From Streptomyces sp. CMB-StM0423 (GTDB lineage: Bacteria > Actinomycetota > Actinomycetes > Streptomycetales > Streptomycetaceae): 64,000 bases of DNA. The notes beneath the pieces were generated by a model, which saw only the letters and a program-made list of their open reading frames with translations, searched no databases and was not told the DNA's origin. This document shows, one piece after another, positions 60,063-64,000 of this stretch (within the stretch, counting starts at the first letter, position 1; each line of letters starts with the position of its first letter). The DNA is taken from NCBI RefSeq assembly GCF_002847285.1, contig NZ_CP025407.1, positions 1,426,001-1,490,000 of the forward strand. The letters run 5' to 3'. Made by a program: the position numbers and the translations under genes.

Positions 60063-62474
60063 TCACCGGCTCCGGTGGGTGCGTACGTAGTCGAACTTCG
60101 CGACCGCTCCTTCCTTGTTCATGGACACAAGACCGATCCGCAGCCGTTCGTCACCGGGCAGCGTCCACACCCCGTTGTGCACCCAGGTACGGCCGTCGCG
60201 GCTGGTGGCCGCGCGCACCTCGTGCTCGCCGTTCCCGGCGTCGTGGTGGTACGACAGCCGCAGCCACATCGTGTCGGCGGTGGGGCCGCCGAACATGGGC
60301 GCGTTGGCGACGGGTGTCGGCGGCGAGGTGGTGGGGCGCGCGCCTTCCTTGCCGAACTCGCTGACGTCGAGGACCGTGCCGCCGCCGCGGTTCAGCGGCA
60401 GTGCGGAGTGGGTCATCTTGAAGTACTTGTCGTCGTCGGCGTAGAGGAGCAGTCCTGCCTGCTGGTTGGGCCGGGCGGGGTCGAAGCCGAGCTTCGCCGT
60501 CACCGTGTAGTCGCCTTCTGGGGCGTCCCGCAGCAGTACGGAGGCGGTGTTGTTGTTGAGGTGCAGCTCGCCGTTCTGCGTGGGCCAGACCAGTCGGCCG
60601 CCGTCCGCGGTCACGCCGGGGGCCGGGCCGCGGAGCCACCGCCACGGGGAGCCGGGCTCGGTGCCGGGCACGGCGGCGGAGTCGAACTCGTCGCCGTAGC
60701 CGGGCAGGAGACGGCCCGTGGCCGGCTCGGGCACGCGCTTGGTGACCGGCTCGTAGAGCCGTGCCGCGCCGACGTTGTCGGCCGCCGCGCCGCCGCCGCG
60801 CGCCGCGGTGCCGACCGCGCCGGCCCCGGTGGCGGCCCCGGTGGCGGCCCCGGTGGCGGCCCCGGGCAGCTTCCGCTCCTGGGCGGCAACGGCGTCGCGC
60901 AGCCGGTCGCCGCTGACCTCGACGGTCATGCGGCCGCCGCGGATCTCGGCGGTGACGTTGTGCCAGGAGTCCCAGTCGTACGAGGCGGGCAGCGGCGTCA
61001 CCTGCTCGCCACGGCTGCGGCCGCCCACGACGACGTCGGTGACCAGCGCGCCGCGCGCGCGGTCGAGCCAGGCGGTGGTGTGGTTGCGCGGGTCGCGGTA
61101 GGCGACGGTCAGGCCCGCGGCGCCGTCGGCGGCGGCCACCCGCAGGTCGGCCTCGGCGCGCAGGTCGCGCGGCGCGGTGTCGCCGGTGACGAGGAACGCA
61201 GCCCCGGCGCCGCCCCCGTGGGTCGCGTACGGGCCGGAGTCGGCGTCGTCCGCCACCGCCCAGCCGCCGGTGCCCGCGCCCTCGGCGCGCCAGCCGTCGA
61301 GGGAGCCGCCGGCGAAGGTGCCGCCGGCGTCCCAGTCGGTGACGGGGGCGCGCTGCGGGCCCTCGGAGGGCCCGGCGCCCGCGCGGACGACGGGCCAGCC
61401 GCCTATCCAGTCGAGCCGGTCCATGAGCATCGGGCGCCGGGTGAGCTGGCGGTCGGGCAGCTCGGGGAAGCGGTCGAGGTCGGGGTCGTCGGCGGGGATG
61501 CCGTGGTAGACGAGCCAGTCCTGGCCGGCGAGGTCGGTGGTCAGCCCGTTGTGTCCTGGGCCGATCCAGCGGTTGCCGTTGGCGCCGAGGACGATGGCGC
61601 CCTTGCTGGTCGGCGCCATCAGGTCGACGCCCTCGTCGTCGCGGAACGGTCCTGTGGGGCTGGTGGAGCGGCCCGCCTTGACCTGGTAGCCGCTGTACGC
61701 GCCGTCGCAGCAGCCGGCGTCGGAGTAGAAGAGGTAGTAGTGGTCGTCGCGGCGGACGACGAACGCGCCTTCCATGCGGCGGCCCTGGGCGACCTTCGTC
61801 ACCTCGCCGGTGATGCGGGTCCGGTCGGCGTTCATCTCGGCGACGCAGAGGATGTCGTAACTGCCCCAGTACAGATACGTCCTGCCGTCGCGGTCGGTGA
61901 ACTGCGCCTGGTCGATGCCGCCGGTGGGGCAGCCGCTGGGCGCGGGCAGCACGGGGCCGGTGTCCGTCCACGGTCCGGTCGGGGTGGGCGCGGTGGCGGC
62001 GCCGACGGTGTCGCGTCCTGGGACGGAGTAGTAGAGGGTGTAGCGGCCGTCGTTGTAGCGGATGTCGGGGGCCCACAGCCGGGAGCCGCGGTGCCACTCG
62101 GGCTGGGTTTCGGGGGTGAAGACCTCGCCGGCGTACTCCCAGTTCGCCAGGTCCCCGGACCGCAGGATCGGCAGCATCCGCTCGCCCTGCTCGCCGCCGG
62201 TCTGGAACACGGGGTTCTGGGTGCCGTAGGAGTACCAGTAGCCGTCCTTGCCGCGGATCGTCACCGGGTCGGGGAAGGTGTCGACGACGCCGTCGGTGAC
62301 CGGGTTGGCGTACGTCCCGGGGGCGCTCTTCTTGTCCGATGCGGATGCCGGTGCCGACGCCGGGGCCGGATCCGGCGTCGGTGCCGGGTCCGCGGCCGTC
62401 GCCGACGACAGCGGCAGCAGTCCCGCGAGGAGCGCGCACAGCAGCAGCGCGGTCCGTGTCCACGTCCGTCTCAT
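60063..62474 (-). CDS. Secreted GH43-family glycosidase
   Basis: An 803-residue secreted protein; signal peptide ALLLCALLAGLLPLSSATAA after RTWTRT. The five-bladed GH43 propeller (residues 55-390) shows the acidic triad in TFPDPVTIRGKDGYWYSYG, RLWAPDIRYNDGRYTLYYS and GRRMEGAFVVRRDDHYYLFY. A beta-jelly-roll domain follows, then an Ala/Thr/Gly linker, and a DUF1349-like domain at the C-terminus (DEFDSAAVPGTEPGSPWRW, YTVTAKLGFDPARPNQQAG). It should hydrolyse a pentosan or galactan outside the cell. The ATG at 62474 overlaps the sulfatase stop (ATGA) and has GGAAGGA. Confidence 0.9.
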   Translation of the reverse strand: MRRTWTRTALLLCALLAGLLPLSSATAADPAPTPDPAPASAPASASDKKSAPGTYANPVTDGVVDTFPDPVTIRGKDGYWYSYGTQNPVFQTGGEQGERMLPILRSGDLANWEYAGEVFTPETQPEWHRGSRLWAPDIRYNDGRYTLYYSVPGRDTVGAATAPTPTGPWTDTGPVLPAPSGCPTGGIDQAQFTDRDGRTYLYWGSYDILCVAEMNADRTRITGEVTKVAQGRRMEGAFVVRRDDHYYLFYSDAGCCDGAYSGYQVKAGRSTSPTGPFRDDEGVDLMAPTSKGAIVLGANGNRWIGPGHNGLTTDLAGQDWLVYHGIPADDPDLDRFPELPDRQLTRRPMLMDRLDWIGGWPVVRAGAGPSEGPQRAPVTDWDAGGTFAGGSLDGWRAEGAGTGGWAVADDADSGPYATHGGGAGAAFLVTGDTAPRDLRAEADLRVAAADGAAGLTVAYRDPRNHTTAWLDRARGALVTDVVVGGRSRGEQVTPLPASYDWDSWHNVTAEIRGGRMTVEVSGDRLRDAVAAQERKLPGAATGAATGAATGAGAVGTAARGGGAAADNVGAARLYEPVTKRVPEPATGRLLPGYGDEFDSAAVPGTEPGSPWRWLRGPAPGVTADGGRLVWPTQNGELHLNNNTASVLLRDAPEGDYTVTAKLGFDPARPNQQAGLLLYADDDKYFKMTHSALPLNRGGGTVLDVSEFGKEGARPTTSPPTPVANAPMFGGPTADTMWLRLSYHHDAGNGEHEVRAATSRDGRTWVHNGVWTLPGDERLRIGLVSMNKEGAVAKFDYVRTHRSR

Positions 62475-63940
62475 GCGGTGGTTCCTTCCGGTTCGAATGC
62501 GCTGAGGGTCGGGTCGTAGTCGAGGGCGCCGACGTCGTACATCGGCGTCATCCAGTGGTAGAAGTTGTCGCCGCGCTCGCGCAGCAGGTCGTACAGCCGG
62601 CGCAGCATCCGGCGGCGTACGGGCAGCATCTCGGGGTGCGCGTAGCGGTTGGTCAGCTCGTGCGGGTCGGCGCGCAGGTCGTACAGCTCGTTGACGGACT
62701 CGGGGTTGACGACCAGCTTGTAGCGCTCGTCGCGGATCATGCGCTGCGGGTACGGGAAGTGGTGCCCGTGGAACTCGGCGAGCAGTTCCGCGGGCCACTC
62801 GGGGTGCTCGCCGCGGACCAGCGGCAGCAGGCTGCGGCTGTCGACGGCGGGGGCGGTGTCGCAGCCGGCGAGGTCGAGGATGGTGGCCGTGCAGTCGGTC
62901 AGGGTCACGAACTCGTCCCTGACCTGCGGCGGGGCGCCGGGGACGCGGACGATGCCGGGGATGCGGTAGATGTCCTCGTACATCGCCGGGCCCTTGTCGT
63001 GGAGCCGGTGGGCGCCGGTGAACTCGCCGTGGTCGGCGGTGAAGAACACGGCGGTCTCGTCGGTGAGGCCGAGTTCGTCGAGGCGGGCGAGGATGCGGCC
63101 GATCTGCCGGTCGATGAGGGTGACGTAGCCCCAGTAGACGGCGATCAGCTTGCGGGTGACCTCGATGGGGAGGGTGTCGAAGGTCCAGTGGGCGCTGTAG
63201 TTGCGCTGGACGGCCGGCTTGCCCTCGAAGGTCTCGGCGATGGACGGCGGCAGCTCGACCAGATCCGGGTCGTACATGTCGTAGTACTCGTCGGGCAGCA
63301 GGTAGGGCAGGTGCGGGCCGAAGAAGTGGGTGGCGAGGAAGAAGGGGCGGCCGGTGGCCGCGTAGGTGTCCAGGTGCTCGATGGCGCGGGTGGCGAGGTA
63401 GTGCTCGAAGGTGGCCTCGGCGGGCTGGTGGAGGCGGGCCGCGAGCAGGTTGCCGGGGTTGCCGTTGGGGGTGGTGCCGCGGATGGGCTCGGAGATCCGG
63501 TACGGCGGCAGCCCCCGCTCGTCGAGGTAGGCGAGGTAGTCGGGGTGGTCGACGGGGTTGTGCCAGCCGGGCAGGTCGGGTCCTTCGAAGCCGTAGGAGG
63601 CGGCGTTGCGGTGGGTGCCACCGTGCCACTTGCCGATCAGCCCGAGCTGGTAGTCGCGCTCGGCGAGCGCGCCGGGGAAGGTGAACGCGTCGTCCCGCAG
63701 ATCCTCCAGATAGCCGACGTTGCGTTCGTAGTTGGCGAGCAGCCGGTGGCGGAACGGCGCCTGTCCTGTGAGCAGGCTGGCGCGGGCGGGGGTGCAGATG
63801 GCGGTGGGGGTGTAGCACCTCCCGAACCGGGTGCCGGTGGCGGCGAGCCGGTCGAGGTGGGGGGTGGCGACGTGCGGGTTGCCGTAACAGCCCAGGGTGT
63901 CGACGCGGTGCTGGTCGGTCATCAGGAACAGCAGGTTCAC
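62471..63940 (-). CDS. Type I sulfatase
   Basis: A 489-residue sulfatase of the S1 family. The formylglycine signature is intact: TAICTPARASLLTG, with Cys49 to be converted by an FGE enzyme that is not in the window. Metal-binding segments are FLMTDQHRVDTLGCYGN and TADHGEFTGAHRLHDKGP. There is no signal peptide, so the enzyme is probably cytoplasmic and acts on imported oligosaccharides, or is exported by another route. The GTG start at 63940 follows GAAAGGG. It is the first gene of a two-gene operon with the GH43 gene, overlapping it by four bases. Confidence 0.93.
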   Translation of the reverse strand: MNLLFLMTDQHRVDTLGCYGNPHVATPHLDRLAATGTRFGRCYTPTAICTPARASLLTGQAPFRHRLLANYERNVGYLEDLRDDAFTFPGALAERDYQLGLIGKWHGGTHRNAASYGFEGPDLPGWHNPVDHPDYLAYLDERGLPPYRISEPIRGTTPNGNPGNLLAARLHQPAEATFEHYLATRAIEHLDTYAATGRPFFLATHFFGPHLPYLLPDEYYDMYDPDLVELPPSIAETFEGKPAVQRNYSAHWTFDTLPIEVTRKLIAVYWGYVTLIDRQIGRILARLDELGLTDETAVFFTADHGEFTGAHRLHDKGPAMYEDIYRIPGIVRVPGAPPQVRDEFVTLTDCTATILDLAGCDTAPAVDSRSLLPLVRGEHPEWPAELLAEFHGHHFPYPQRMIRDERYKLVVNPESVNELYDLRADPHELTNRYAHPEMLPVRRRMLRRLYDLLRERGDNFYHWMTPMYDVGALDYDPTLSAFEPEGTTA

Positions 63941-64000
63941 TCTTGCCCTTTCGAGGAAGCCCCAGCGTTCGGATCCTGAGAAATCGAAACCTGATCCTGG

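Noticed and set aside
60063..63818. A 1251-codon frame including the GH43 protein
   Set aside because: The first 448 codons overlap the sulfatase in another frame and are His/Arg/Pro-rich; the signal peptide begins at the ATG at 62474.

Overview
The window reads as chromosomal DNA of a high-GC actinomycete, almost certainly a Streptomyces. The GC content is very high with strong third-position GC bias. GTG and TTG starts are common, secreted proteins carry Tat and lipobox signals, and several families are typical of Streptomyces (ROK-controlled sugar transporters, NgcEFG, DUF397/Scr-type pairs, SepF-like proteins, Methyltransf_19). From memory, the order xylHGF - ROK regulator - ngcGFE - acnA - argF - arcA - sepF-like follows the S. 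coelicolor SCO6011-to-SCO5967 stretch. That correspondence is recollection, not a search.

Region 1 to 8.5 kb is sugar uptake: a CUT2 xylose-type importer (xylF, xylG, partial xylH), a ROK repressor, and an NgcEFG-type GlcNAc/chitobiose importer. A perfect palindrome lies upstream of the ROK gene and related half-sites lie upstream of xylF. DasR-like sites lie upstream of ngcE. Next come a secreted protein/lipoprotein pair, then a 1512-residue RHS polymorphic toxin whose stop codon overlaps a small downstream gene that looks like its immunity gene (10.4-15.3 kb), and the housekeeping aconitase. A SAM methyltransferase follows, beside a visibly decayed receptor gene fused out of frame to a winged-helix gene.

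Region 20.8 to 30.9 kb looks like a complete CoA-dependent aryl catabolic locus, probably for 2-aminobenzoate (anthranilate). It holds an aryl-CoA ligase, a PaaX-family regulator, an acyl-CoA dehydrogenase, a RidA-like protein, a fused FAD-monooxygenase/old-yellow-enzyme protein and an enoyl-CoA hydratase, with an alpha/beta hydrolase and a catalase in the middle. An identical 14-bp sequence containing an inverted repeat sits in the promoters of both outer transcription units and is a good candidate for the regulator's operator.

Region 31 to 47.9 kb holds arginine metabolism (argF, arcA) split by a divergent AraC/SDR pair, a Pnkp-Hen1 RNA-repair operon preceded by thirteen 19-bp repeats, homocysteine methyltransferase and MazG-like genes, an SDR with a structured leader, an AAA ATPase, a SepF-like protein and a PhoD operon. 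Region 48 to 64 kb is largely secretome: two tandem secreted proteins sharing a C-terminal module, a PH-domain membrane protein, three glycosidase-type proteins, an esterase, a phosphodiester glycosidase with a SPOR-like domain, an Scr1/Scr2-like pair, and a translationally coupled sulfatase-GH43 operon. The GH106-like, GH43 and sulfatase genes together suggest use of a sulfated, perhaps rhamnose-containing, polysaccharide. No rRNA, tRNA, CRISPR array, insertion sequence or integrase was recognised.
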